Source of the DNA: a virus
Strand: one strand, 5' to 3'
Length of the DNA: 20,778 bases
Virus record (IMG/VR): IMGVR_UViG_3300036846_000685
Coordinates: 1 to 20,778 of that record
Position numbers and translations under genes: made by a program. This document shows, one piece after another, positions 6,301 to 13,023 of the stretch. The notes under the pieces were generated by a model. It worked only from the letters and a program-made list of their open reading frames with translations, was not told the DNA's origin and searched no databases. Each line of letters begins with the position of its first letter. Within the stretch, counting starts at the first letter, position 1.

Positions 6301-6421
6301 GGCCTCGCTGCGCGAATCCGCCGGCATGCAACGCGCGCCGACCGCCGCGGCGCTCAACAGGCCGCGGACGCCGATGCCGCAATTTCGACCGATGAAAGCC
6401 AACGAGAGTTTTCTGGAGTGA
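3392..6421 (+). CDS. terL: Terminase large subunit, GpA family, interrupted by an intein
   Basis: A 1009-aa precursor. Removing the 359-residue intein (residues 93-451) leaves about 650 aa, the usual GpA size (lambda gpA has 641). The protein is the ATP-driven DNA translocase and the nuclease that cuts concatemers at packaging. The spliced P-loop would read KGSQVGATESGNN. Walker B is LMLDEVD (D546, E547). A zinc ribbon follows at C607-PR-C610 and C635-QE-C638. The nuclease domain starts around TAGADVQRDRIE (D748) with AVDSGFNT downstream. Splicing is required for activity because the intein divides the ATP-binding loop. The gene starts within the stop of the small subunit, implying coupled translation. 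Confidence 0.95.
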   Translation: MMSTTTLHQSLPGLADAFDITRRAARAGARPDPKIRISDWADQYRVLTTRSSPEPGIWRTSRTPFLKDIMDSLMADSKWERVVFMKGSQVGAPLALDTPVPTVNGWTTMADIRIGDQVFDENGAPCWVWGASPVFEQRDCYRVQFSDGCSIVADSSHLWSVWDDLGGSTRRHRRILTTADMLPQHKRRERNRYAIDVTGPLTLPSADLPIDPYLLGYWLGNGSACMNHLTLHEDDGEEIAGLLRESGRGIALRHPDWLKGKAANILIDGRDTLVEEREEEQEPFGIAIRSLNLFRNKHIPVAYLRASMSQRLALLQGLMDSDGHVGKNGRCEYSTITPELRDGCYELLVSLGFKPTVAWRPAKSKTIGDRPVESKPYWRLSFLAYAALPVFRLSRKRKRLKVADAKCRVSETCRRRIVAIEPVASEPVRCIAVTSESNLFLAGRGMIPTHNTESGNNWIGYIIHLAPGPMLVVQPTETMAKRNSKQRIGPLIEDCPVLRSLVRSPRMRDSGNTILAKEFLGGILVLAGANSAKQLRSMAVRYLMLDEVDAYPPNVDREGEPCDLAIARTSNFRQRKIFIASTPTIAGRSRIEQFFASSDQCYFFVPCPRCGKFITFLPEQLGWSNTHPHEAAYRCQECEREIFDHEKTKMLDLGEWHSTAQGDGITRGYHLSSYYSPVGWLSWTQIMRKRDVALTSPEKLQTFYNTILGVPWADQGEVPDVDRLYERRENYVIGEVPEGGLILTAGADVQRDRIECEIVAWGRDRHSWSIDYRVYEGNTNQPEVWMKLAALLDEDFPSYYGAALRIKKLAVDSGFNTLRVYQWARQMGSMHVMAVKGENHTHVSAFVGAPTLVDVTPGGRMIRGGVRLWPVNTSVGKEELYRSLRLSAPDLAAGESWPAGYCHFPNYGKEFFEQLCAEQLITHTIAGRTTTRWEKRRDRNEALDIRVYARAAAAVLRIETWPARKWDDIEASLRESAGMQRAPTAAALNRPRTPMPQFRPMKANESFLE
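3668..4744 (+). other. Class 3-type intein with LAGLIDADG endonuclease domain
   Basis: A 359-residue in-frame protein intron between A92 and T452 of the terminase. It starts PLALDTPVPTVNGWTTM, the block A pattern with proline instead of Cys/Ser at position 1, and ends GMIPTHN with T as the first downstream extein residue. The class 3 triplet is present: Trp159 after His157 in block B (SSHLWSV), Cys430 in block F (VRCIAV) and Thr449 in block G. Class 3 inteins use the block F Cys as the initiating nucleophile. The endonuclease part has LLGYWLGNG (214-222) and LLQGLMDSDG (314-323). The first motif has N221 where a catalytic Asp is expected. Confidence 0.93.
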
Positions 6422-6424
6422 TTT

Positions 6425-6748
6425 ATGGGACCTCCATTTCCTAGACCCGTAGCGCCGATGCCGATGGATCTCAAGGTCGCGCTGAGAGACATCACGCCCG
6501 ATCAGGCCGCGACCATGCTAGTGCAGGCGCAGGCCGCGTATTTCAACTTACTGACCGGCCAATTGCCGTCGGGCGTCGACACGCCGCAGTTGGGCCGCGT
6601 CACGTTTTGCTCTACCAACGCTGCGGACTTGCAGCGGCTGATCGATTTCCTGAACAGCGTCGTCGCCAGTGGCGGCAACGGCAGCAACGGCAATGGCAGT
6701 AGCGGCGCGAGAGTCCGTAAGCCGTTCAGCATTTACGGATGGCCATAG
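6425..6748 (+). CDS. gpW-like head completion (head-tail joining) protein
   Basis: A 107-aa protein between terminase and portal, the position of lambda W, whose product plugs the filled head below the portal. The segment from ITPDQAATMLVQAQAAYFNL through LLTG to the helix NAADLQRLIDFLNSV matches the two-helix plus beta-hairpin layout of the family. It is longer than lambda gpW (68 aa), with a proline-rich N-terminus and a Gly/Ser/Asn-rich tail (about residues 82-94) ending RKPFSIYGWP. GGAG lies 7 nt before the ATG. It overlaps the portal gene by 10 nt. Confidence 0.78.
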   Translation: MGPPFPRPVAPMPMDLKVALRDITPDQAATMLVQAQAAYFNLLTGQLPSGVDTPQLGRVTFCSTNAADLQRLIDFLNSVVASGGNGSNGNGSSGARVRKPFSIYGWP

Positions 6749-8406
6749 ACCGTATGATCGCCGAGATCCCCAAGAACGCGACGCAACCTCCGAAGCCGCC
6801 AGTGCGCCGGCCTGGGATGCTCTCGCGCGTCTGGCATGCGATCCGCGCCCAATCGCCGGATGGCGGCTGGGATTACGGAATCGGCTATGGCGGCTACAGC
6901 TATCGCGACACGCCGTACAACGGCGCCTCATGGATCCGCAAGCAACTGAGCAACTGGCTTCCGATCCGCGCCGCGGCGGATGCGGAACTGCTGAGCGACC
7001 AGGGCACGCTGGTTGCGCGATCGCGCGATCTCGACCGCAACACCGGCATCGCCGCCGGCGCGTTTCAAACCATGCTCGACAACGTGGTCGGCGCCAACCT
7101 GCGTTTGTCGTGCTGGCCCGATTACCGCGCGCTGAACAAAGACGCGATGTGGGCCGAAACCTGGGGACGCAACGTGGAGAGTTTGTGGAAAAGCTGGGCC
7201 GAAACCACGGCGATCGACGTGGCCAACAAGCTCACCTTCACCGGCCTCACCACGCTGGTGTACCGCAGCGTGCTGCAAAACGGCGAAGCCCTGGCGCTGC
7301 CGCTCTGGCTTGACCGCCCTGATCTCGGGCAGTTCAAAACCTGCATGCAGCTTGTGGATTCCGACCGGCTATCGAATCCCGGCAACATGACGCCGACGCT
7401 TTGCCTGCGCGGCGGCATCGAGATGGACAACTACGGTCGACCGACCGCATATCACATCCGCAAGATTTCCACATGGCCGGCGATGTTTTTCCCTGCGATT
7501 GGCGGCATCGCCGGCGAATGGGAATGCATTCCAGCGACAACGGACTGGGGACGCAAGCGGGTCCTTCATATCTATCAGCCCGACCGCATCGATCAGACGC
7601 GCGGCAAGCCGCTGCTTGCGCCCGTGATTGAGCAGTTCCGCATGCTCGACAGCTACCAGCGCGCCGAGCTTCAGAGCGCGATCGTCAACGCGCTCGTGGC
7701 GGGCATCATCGAGACGCCGCTCGATCCGACCACGTTGAGCGAGTTGATGGGCGGCGATCCGAACGGCTATCTACAGGCTAAGAACGAATATCGCGTGCAG
7801 CTCGAGGGCGGCACGCTCATTCCCTTGTACCCTGGCGACAAAATGACGCCATTTGCGCCCGACCGCCCGGCGCCGCAATTCGCTGCGTTCTCGGAATTTG
7901 TTCTGCGCCAGATCGGCGTGTCGATGGGCCTGCCGTACGAACAGGTGATGAAGGATTACAGCAAAACGAATTACAGCAGCGCGCGGGCGGCGCTGCTCGA
8001 ATCGTGGCGCTACTTCACCACGCGCCGCGCATGGCTCACCACGTATTGGGCGCAGCCGGTCTACGAATTGTGGTTTGAAGAGGCCGTCAACGCCGGCTTG
8101 ATTGATGCGCCGGATTTCTATGAGCAACGCACGTTCTACACGCGCGCCAAATGGATCGGTCCTGGCCGCGGCTGGATCGATCCGGTCAAAGAGGCCGAGG
8201 CCGCGCAGATACGCATGTCGACGGGCATTTCGACATTGGAGATTGAATGCGCCGAGCAAGGATTGGATTTCAACGATGTGATTGATCAGCGCATGATCGA
8301 AAAACAGCGGCTGCAGGAAGCGGGTTTGTGGCAGGAACCGCCGCCGCCGAAGCCGATGGGATTTCCCGCGGAACCAGAGGAAAGTCCTGTCAGGGAGCAA
8401 GTGTGA
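6739..8406 (+). CDS. Portal protein, lambda gpB family
   Basis: A 555-aa protein forming the dodecameric DNA entry channel at one capsid vertex, the docking site for terminase and later the neck. Recognisable family features are ARSRDLDRNTGIAAGAFQTM and NVVGANLRLSCWPD near residues 90-130, QLVDSDRL in the middle, HIYQPDRIDQTRGKPLLAPV (around residue 275), and GLPYEQVMKDYSKTNYSSAR (around residue 400). Length fits the family (lambda gpB has 533). It ends in a proline-rich tail. Translation probably couples to gpW through the 10-nt overlap, since no good Shine-Dalgarno is seen. An alternative start is the ATG at 6754. The protease gene follows after one base. Confidence 0.94.
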   Translation: MAIDRMIAEIPKNATQPPKPPVRRPGMLSRVWHAIRAQSPDGGWDYGIGYGGYSYRDTPYNGASWIRKQLSNWLPIRAAADAELLSDQGTLVARSRDLDRNTGIAAGAFQTMLDNVVGANLRLSCWPDYRALNKDAMWAETWGRNVESLWKSWAETTAIDVANKLTFTGLTTLVYRSVLQNGEALALPLWLDRPDLGQFKTCMQLVDSDRLSNPGNMTPTLCLRGGIEMDNYGRPTAYHIRKISTWPAMFFPAIGGIAGEWECIPATTDWGRKRVLHIYQPDRIDQTRGKPLLAPVIEQFRMLDSYQRAELQSAIVNALVAGIIETPLDPTTLSELMGGDPNGYLQAKNEYRVQLEGGTLIPLYPGDKMTPFAPDRPAPQFAAFSEFVLRQIGVSMGLPYEQVMKDYSKTNYSSARAALLESWRYFTTRRAWLTTYWAQPVYELWFEEAVNAGLIDAPDFYEQRTFYTRAKWIGPGRGWIDPVKEAEAAQIRMSTGISTLEIECAEQGLDFNDVIDQRMIEKQRLQEAGLWQEPPPPKPMGFPAEPEESPVREQV

Positions 8407-8407
8407 T

Positions 8408-9877
8408 ATGGCAGCATCAGCGACAACGATCACCATTCCCGCCGGCGAACAAGCTCCGCTGGCCATGCAATTTCTCGCCATGTCCGACCGGCCATGGGCC
8501 ATCACGCCGCGCGCCATCCGCGCCATGGTCCGCGCCGCCAGCCATCCCGATTTCGGCGCCGCTTACGACGCCGTGGCCGCGCGCATGGGCAAATCGCTTC
8601 CCGGCGCCAGCCGGCGCGATGTTGCGGTCCACGGCTCGACTGCGGTGCTCGATGTCCGCGGGCCGCTGTTCCGCTATCGGTCGATTTTTACCTGGTTGTT
8701 GGGCGGCACGGCGGTCGAAGACACCGCTCTCGCCCTGCACGCTGCGCTCGACGACGACAGCGTGAAATCGATCGTGATGGGCATCAACTCACCCGGCGGT
8801 CAAATCGACGGCATCAATGAACTGGCCAACATGATCCGCTCGGCCAACGGCCAGAAGCCGGTGACCGCATATGTAGACTCGCTGGCCGGCTCGGGCGCCT
8901 ACTGGCTGGCATCCGCCGCCGGCAGGGTCGTGGCCGACGAGACGGCGCAACTGGGCTCGATCGGCGTCCTGGCCACCGTGGTCGATGAAAGCGCCGCTGA
9001 CGAGAAACACGGCGTCAAGCGTTTCGAAGTCGTGTCATCGCAAAGCCCGCTCAAGCGCACCGATCCTGCGACCGATGAGGGCCGAGCCCAGCTTCAACAG
9101 ATGGTCGATGGACTGGCGCAGGTGTTCATCGGCAAGGTGGCGCAATTCCGCGGAACCAGCCCAGAACGGGTGGAGCGCGAGTTCGGTCGCGGCGCCGTCA
9201 TGTCCGCTCAATCCGCGGTGGATGTCGGCATGGCGGATTCGCTCGGTTCTCTATCCGGTCTGCTCTCTGGCGAAACGTCGGACGGCGCCACGCGCCAGAT
9301 TCGCGACAAACCCGGCTTGCGCGTCGCCGGCGCAGCCGCCGCCGCGGTAGCGGCAGATCCCTTCGACGAAGAAGAACTTGAAGAAGGGACCGAAGACGCC
9401 AATTTGAATAGCGACCCGGCGAATTGTCCTCCCGACACGCAGTGCCAGGATGATGACGAGAACGGCGATGAAGACGGCGACGAAGACGGTGATGAGTCCG
9501 AAGGAACCGAACAGGAACCCGACGACAGTTCTATTCCGAGAGGAGGAGGTGTCCCAATGACGCCAACTGAAGACCGGCAGCGAATCGCTGCAATTTTGAA
9601 CTGCGAGGAAGCGAAAGGCCGCGAAGAGTTGGCCCGCACGCTGGCACTCGATCCCGAAAACACATTCAGCGTCGACTCGGCTAAGAAGATCCTCTTGGCT
9701 GCGCCCGTCGCCGCTGCCAAAACCAATGCGCTCGATGCGCGCATGAACGCGCTGGCCAATCCCAGGGTCGGCGTACCCGGCGATCACCAGAGCGACGATT
9801 CCGTCGCCGCCGAGGTGCAGCGCGTACTGGCCTTTGTCCCGCAAGACCGCGTGAGGAAACACGCGCGCGTGCAGTGA
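8408..9877 (+). CDS. Capsid maturation protease (S49 family, gpC-like) with C-terminal scaffold domain
   Basis: A 489-aa protein. Residues about 70-300 are a ClpP/SppA-fold serine protease: NSPGG (127-131) for the oxyanion region, the nucleophile Ser162 in DSLAGSGAYWLAS, and the general base Lys216 in SPLKRTDP, the Ser-Lys dyad of S49 peptidases and close to lambda gpC spacing. It degrades scaffold and trims head proteins inside the prohead. Residues about 317-376 are an extremely acidic D/E/G tract. The last 106 residues form a scaffold-like part that can also be made separately from an internal start. GGGAG 9 nt upstream serves as the ribosome binding site. Confidence 0.9.
   Translation: MAASATTITIPAGEQAPLAMQFLAMSDRPWAITPRAIRAMVRAASHPDFGAAYDAVAARMGKSLPGASRRDVAVHGSTAVLDVRGPLFRYRSIFTWLLGGTAVEDTALALHAALDDDSVKSIVMGINSPGGQIDGINELANMIRSANGQKPVTAYVDSLAGSGAYWLASAAGRVVADETAQLGSIGVLATVVDESAADEKHGVKRFEVVSSQSPLKRTDPATDEGRAQLQQMVDGLAQVFIGKVAQFRGTSPERVEREFGRGAVMSAQSAVDVGMADSLGSLSGLLSGETSDGATRQIRDKPGLRVAGAAAAAVAADPFDEEELEEGTEDANLNSDPANCPPDTQCQDDDENGDEDGDEDGDESEGTEQEPDDSSIPRGGGVPMTPTEDRQRIAAILNCEEAKGREELARTLALDPENTFSVDSAKKILLAAPVAAAKTNALDARMNALANPRVGVPGDHQSDDSVAAEVQRVLAFVPQDRVRKHARVQ
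9544..9551 (+). promoter_or_regulatory. Perfect internal Shine-Dalgarno for the nested scaffold
   Basis: AGGAGGTG (9544-9551) matches the 16S anti-Shine-Dalgarno over eight bases, and the upstream AGAGGAGG extends the purine run. It ends 5 nt before the in-frame ATG at 9557. Such a site inside a gene, at the junction between the acidic linker and the C-terminal domain, is best explained by internal initiation. Confidence 0.8.
9557..9877 (+). CDS. Nested capsid scaffold protein (Nu3-like), internal start
   Basis: The same frame as the protease, starting at codon 384, gives 106 aa beginning MTPTEDRQRIAAILNCEEAK. In lambda, Nu3 is made from an internal start within gene C and is the prohead scaffold. 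Here the perfect internal Shine-Dalgarno, the position after the linker and the predicted helical content support the same arrangement. The scaffold would be produced in excess over the fusion and then degraded by the protease. Sequence similarity to Nu3 itself is not evident, so the assignment rests on architecture. Confidence 0.74.
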   Translation: MTPTEDRQRIAAILNCEEAKGREELARTLALDPENTFSVDSAKKILLAAPVAAAKTNALDARMNALANPRVGVPGDHQSDDSVAAEVQRVLAFVPQDRVRKHARVQ

Positions 9878-9890
9878 AAGGAGAACTTAA

Positions 9891-10757
9891 ATGGGAGCAG
9901 CACCTCCGACTTTTCCGGTTTCGACGGCGAGTTTTTACGCCAACACTTACACTTTCGACCCGCTCTACGCATATGACACGATTTCGCAGAGCGCGAACAT
10001 CGCCGGCGGGCTCAACGCCGCCGGTTCCGTTCTCAAGCGCGGCACCGTGCTTTGCGGCCCGCTGCAAAACGTGCCGGTCACGCAATCCACTCTGCTCACC
10101 ACCGTGGTAACCGGCGCCACTGCGCGCTTCATCCTGGCGCAGGACATCGACACCTCTGGCGGTCAAGTCACCGGCGTCGTGTATTCGCAGGGCAGGTTCC
10201 TCGATACCGCCATGACCTTCACGTCGCAGGGCGCGGCTCTCGACGTGGCGCAACTCTGGGACTTCGGCATCTACGTACTGACCGTGATGCAGAGGAGCGG
10301 GCTGGTGGTGCCGATGATGAAATTGCCGGCGACCGGAGGGCCGCTGCCGCAAGTGCTCTCTGCCAAGGATGCGAAGCAGGCGACAGAGGAGCAAGTCAAG
10401 GCCATCCAGGCAGCGATCCATGCCTTCCGGCCCGAGGGCTTCGCACCGCCGGCGCCGCCGCCGCCACGAGGCGCGCAGCCGGCCTGGGCGGTGGCGGCGT
10501 TCGGCGAATCCAAACCGACGCCGGCGCAACAGGCCGAGGAAAAGGCCGCGGAGCAGATCGACGAGCTTGTCGCCAAACAGACCGAGGAACTCGATAAGCT
10601 GAGAGCCGAACAGGCGAAGCAAATGGGCGATCTCGCCGAGAAGCAGGCAAAAGAGCGCGACAAATTGGCCAAGCAAGCCGCAGAGGCGATCAGCAAGGCA
10701 GAGCCGGCCCAGCCCGATAAGAACCCTAAGACGCCGATGGTTCCCGGCACGCACTAA
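9891..10757 (+). CDS. Head decoration protein (gpD-like) with long coiled-coil extension
   Basis: A 288-aa protein with AAAGGAGA before its ATG. Residues about 45-145 match the gpD-type capsid-stabilising fold: LKRGTVLCGPLQNVPV, then FILAQDIDTSGG, VVYSQGRF and a closing DFGIYVLTV. gpD trimers cap the three-fold sites of the expanded capsid. Unlike lambda gpD (110 aa), this protein continues through a proline-rich linker (APPAPPPPRGAQP, near 185-197) into a charged segment with heptad character (about 215-270, EELDKLRAEQAKQMGDLAEK). The extension might project from the capsid surface or engage the neighbouring 87-aa protein. That is inference. Confidence 0.82.
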   Translation: MGAAPPTFPVSTASFYANTYTFDPLYAYDTISQSANIAGGLNAAGSVLKRGTVLCGPLQNVPVTQSTLLTTVVTGATARFILAQDIDTSGGQVTGVVYSQGRFLDTAMTFTSQGAALDVAQLWDFGIYVLTVMQRSGLVVPMMKLPATGGPLPQVLSAKDAKQATEEQVKAIQAAIHAFRPEGFAPPAPPPPRGAQPAWAVAAFGESKPTPAQQAEEKAAEQIDELVAKQTEELDKLRAEQAKQMGDLAEKQAKERDKLAKQAAEAISKAEPAQPDKNPKTPMVPGTH

Positions 10758-10792
10758 CCGTCGTTTAACTAAGTCAGAAAGGAAAAACTTAT

Positions 10793-11056
10793 ATGCCTGG
10801 ACAAACAACGCAGCCACCGACCGGCCAACCGCCGGCGCCGTCCGATCTGGCGGCTTTGCAGAAAGCCGTCGAGAACGAAGTGACCGTCGATCAATCCGCT
10901 ATTACGTTGATCAAGGGAGTCGCGGCTCACGTAACGAAACTCGCCAGCCAGCCGAACGTCGCCCCCAGCGATCTCTCGGCGCTGGCCAAAAAGCTGAACG
11001 ATTCCGCCGCTGCCCTCGCCGCCGCGGTCACTGCCAACACGCCGGCGGAACACTAA
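10793..11056 (+). CDS. Small helical protein between decoration and capsid genes, 87 aa
   Basis: Begins with a proline/glutamine-rich leader (MPGQTTQPPTGQPPAP) followed by two or three amphipathic helices (LAALQKAVENEVTVDQSAIT and LSALAKKLNDSAAALAAAV) and ends NTPAEH. Comparable short helical proteins of unknown function are common in phage head modules. AAGGA precedes the ATG at normal spacing. The location inside the head operon suggests a virion or assembly role, perhaps with the coiled-coil tail of the preceding protein. No family function is known to me. Confidence 0.72.
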   Translation: MPGQTTQPPTGQPPAPSDLAALQKAVENEVTVDQSAITLIKGVAAHVTKLASQPNVAPSDLSALAKKLNDSAAALAAAVTANTPAEH

Positions 11057-11068
11057 TCGCATCTGAAG

Positions 11069-11106
11069 CGCGGCCCGCCGGCCTCTGGTACAGACGGCGG
11101 GCCGCG
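11069..11106 (+). other. Strong RNA hairpin upstream of the major capsid gene
   Basis: CGCGGCCCGCCG (11069-11080) and CGGCGGGCCGCG (11095-11106) form a perfect 12-bp GC stem with a 14-nt loop. No U-tract follows, so full intrinsic termination is unlikely. It ends 40 nt before the capsid ATG and may pause transcription or protect/process the mRNA to raise capsid expression. Confidence 0.7.
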
Positions 11107-11146
11107 GAACCGTTAACTTTCCCAGTGCGACCGGAGGCTAGCCACC

Positions 11147-12169
11147 ATGGCTGATGTCTTTAGTACGGACGTGCTGACAGCCGTGCTCCAGAGTCTGTTG
11201 GGCAACCCGCAGTTTCTTTTGGACCGCTTTTTCGGCATCACTCAGGCTGAGAGCACTGAGCAAATCCATTTCGATGTGATCCAGGGCAAACGCAGGATTT
11301 CTCCGTTTGTCTCGCCGCTGGTGGAAGGGCAGGTGGTGGCATCGCAAGGATTCGTCACCAATACTTTTACGCCCGCCTATGTCAAGGATAAGCGGGTGTT
11401 CGATATGAACCGGCCTCTGAAACGTATGGCCGGGGAGCAGATCGGCGGCGTGATGGCGCCGGCGGATCGCTTGCGAGCGTTAATTGCGTTTGATATGCAA
11501 GACCAACTCAACATGTTCCGCAGACGCCTGGAGGTGATGTGCGGCGAAGTGTTGACGACCGGCAAATCGACCATCTCGGGCGATAAGTATCCGACGCAGG
11601 TGGTGGATTTCCAGCGATCGGCGACTCACACGATCACCGCGAATCCGTTGTGGTCCGCCGCGACGCCGCCAATCCTCAATAACCTTCAGGATTGGGCGCA
11701 GATCTGCCTGGAAGACACCGGCGTGTTCCCGAGTGACGTGATCATGACCGTGGATGTGTGGAAGATCTTCCGCGCCGACGCCGGCGTGACCAACGTGCTG
11801 AACGTCTTCCGCAAGTACACTGACTTGCCCAGCGTGATGCCGATGGCTCAGGTCACCGAGGGCGGCGTGCAGATGGGGCAGCTTGAGGGATTCAATATCT
11901 GGGTCTACAGCGGGTGGTACGTCGACCCAACGACCGGCATCGAGGTCCCGATCCTGCCTGCCGGCACGCTGATCATGTGTTCGCCGGCGCTAGAGGGCGT
12001 GCAGGCCTTCGGCGCCATCCGCGATGAAGAGATCGGGTTGCAGAGCGTGCCGTATTACGTCAAATCCTGGATTCAACCGGACCCGGCGGTGCGCTACGTC
12101 ATGCTGCAATCCGCGCCGATCATGGTGCCATTCAGGCCGAACGCCAGTTTCATGGCGAAGGTGCTCTAA
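11147..12169 (+). CDS. Major capsid protein, gpE family
   Basis: A 340-aa HK97-fold capsid subunit, nearly the length of lambda gpE (341). Family features are the N-terminal LLDRFFGITQAESTEQIHFD, the segment SPFVSPLVEGQV, FTPAYVKDKRVF near residue 75, and the C-terminal VPYYVKSWIQPDPAVRYVML followed by SAPIMVPFRPNA. It forms the icosahedral shell around the scaffold and is bound by the decoration protein after expansion. GGAGG lies 9 nt before the ATG. It is the only gene of the module bracketed on both sides by strong intergenic hairpins. Confidence 0.94.
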   Translation: MADVFSTDVLTAVLQSLLGNPQFLLDRFFGITQAESTEQIHFDVIQGKRRISPFVSPLVEGQVVASQGFVTNTFTPAYVKDKRVFDMNRPLKRMAGEQIGGVMAPADRLRALIAFDMQDQLNMFRRRLEVMCGEVLTTGKSTISGDKYPTQVVDFQRSATHTITANPLWSAATPPILNNLQDWAQICLEDTGVFPSDVIMTVDVWKIFRADAGVTNVLNVFRKYTDLPSVMPMAQVTEGGVQMGQLEGFNIWVYSGWYVDPTTGIEVPILPAGTLIMCSPALEGVQAFGAIRDEEIGLQSVPYYVKSWIQPDPAVRYVMLQSAPIMVPFRPNASFMAKVL

Positions 12170-12172
12170 GGC

Positions 12173-12243
12173 TTCCGTCGTGCCAGGACGGAAATACGCC
12201 GCGCCGCTGGGCCATCAGCGCACTGGGGGTTCGGGGGCGCGGC
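12173..12243 (+). other. Structured intergenic RNA downstream of the capsid gene
   Basis: Two hairpins fill the 89-nt gap. TTCCGTC (12173-12179) pairs with GACGGAA (12187-12193). GCCGCGCC (12198-12205) pairs with GGCGCGGC (12236-12243), enclosing a smaller CGCTG/CAGCG stem. There is no U-tract. The position directly after the capsid stop codon suggests mRNA 3'-end protection or differential expression. Confidence 0.6.
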
Positions 12244-12258
12244 AAAAGCGAGGTTGAG

Positions 12259-12594
12259 ATGGCGACGTCGAATCCATTCATCGGTTCCTACCTGCCGAAT
12301 ATGTTCTGGCCGGCGCAGATCGCCACCTTCGGCAGTCAGGTAGTCTATCTGCCGCAGGGCGATTCGGCGCAGGCCGTGACCATCTCGGTGCTCTGGAAGG
12401 ATGGCGCGTCCGACGAAGACGTCTCGCCTGGGCGCTACAGCCACATGGACGTGAATAACGCGGACCTTCCGGCGCCGCCCGCGAGGCGCGACATGGTGCA
12501 GCGCAACGGCAAGCAGTATCAGGTCGTGGATCTCAACGCGCTCTACATCGGCTTCTCGGTCGTGGTGCTGCAAGAAGCAGGAGCAGTGCTATAG
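12259..12594 (+). CDS. Head-tail joining protein, gpFII-like
   Basis: A 111-aa protein directly after the capsid gene. The central ISVLWKDGASDEDVSPGRYS, the ADLPAPPARRDMVQRNGKQY segment and the ending in alternating beta strands (QVVDLNALYIGFSVVVLQE) resemble the FII-type connector fold, in which a small beta protein binds below gpW and gives the tail its docking surface. Lambda FII has 117 aa, close to this length. GAGG lies near the ATG. The identification depends on pattern and on its lambda-like position, since individual residues are poorly conserved in this family. Confidence 0.68.
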   Translation: MATSNPFIGSYLPNMFWPAQIATFGSQVVYLPQGDSAQAVTISVLWKDGASDEDVSPGRYSHMDVNNADLPAPPARRDMVQRNGKQYQVVDLNALYIGFSVVVLQEAGAVL

Positions 12595-12623
12595 CCCTAT
12601 TTATCGAAAGGAGATGATTCGCC

Positions 12624-13019
12624 ATGCCTTCACCCAACATTACGGAAAGCCTCTCTTTGACCCATGCCATCACGCCTGCGGCGCCTGGAATTCCTTCCAG
12701 CCCTAAGACCGTATCCATGGCCGCATCGAAGATCAACCAGACCGGGAGCGGCGTATCGAGCGGAATCCAGACGGTGACCACCACCGCAGCCGTCATCGCT
12801 CTCGGCGCGCTGGCGGGCGGCACGCTGGGCCGTTTTGCCATCAAGAACCTGGACGGAACGAACAACCTGAGCATCCTTCCGGCGGTAGCGGGAACTGCGT
12901 TTCTCACGTTACTGCCGGGGGAAATGGCGCAAGGCCGCTTCGACGCCGGCGTGACTGCGCCAGCGGTCGTGGCCAGCGGCGCTCCGCTCTTGATGGAATA
13001 CGTTGTTTGCGAGGCCTGA
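12624..13019 (+). CDS. Putative minor virion protein, 131 aa
   Basis: An excellent AAAGGAG precedes the ATG. The sequence is rich in Ala, Gly, Thr and Ser, predicted mainly beta, with NQTGSGVSSGIQTVTTTAAV followed by GRFAIKNLDGTNNLSIL and LTLLPGEMAQGRFD. The KNLDxTN and PGE motifs recall small beta-sandwich structural proteins that phages encode near the head-tail connector. There is no lambda counterpart at this position. No signal peptide is seen, and the hydrophobic stretch (AAVIALGALAGG) is too small for a clear membrane anchor. Function is unassigned. A structural protein is the most likely reading. Confidence 0.64.
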   Translation: MPSPNITESLSLTHAITPAAPGIPSSPKTVSMAASKINQTGSGVSSGIQTVTTTAAVIALGALAGGTLGRFAIKNLDGTNNLSILPAVAGTAFLTLLPGEMAQGRFDAGVTAPAVVASGAPLLMEYVVCEA

Positions 13020-13023
13020 CTTC

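Noticed and set aside
3392-6421. Terminase as a pseudogene disrupted in its P-loop
   Set aside because: The interruption is an in-frame intein with intact splice blocks, and both extein halves keep all motifs, so a functional spliced protein is expected.
7771-8526. 251-codon minus-strand frame
   Set aside because: Antisense to the portal and protease genes and Arg/His-rich, as expected from reversed GC-rich codons.
9681-10817. 378-codon minus-strand frame
   Set aside because: Antisense to the scaffold and decoration genes. Its Leu/Arg-rich composition reflects the Glu/Lys coiled coil read in reverse.
13003-13023. TTG start for the Z-like gene
   Set aside because: It would overlap the previous gene. 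The ATG at 13024 has GAGG at acceptable spacing.
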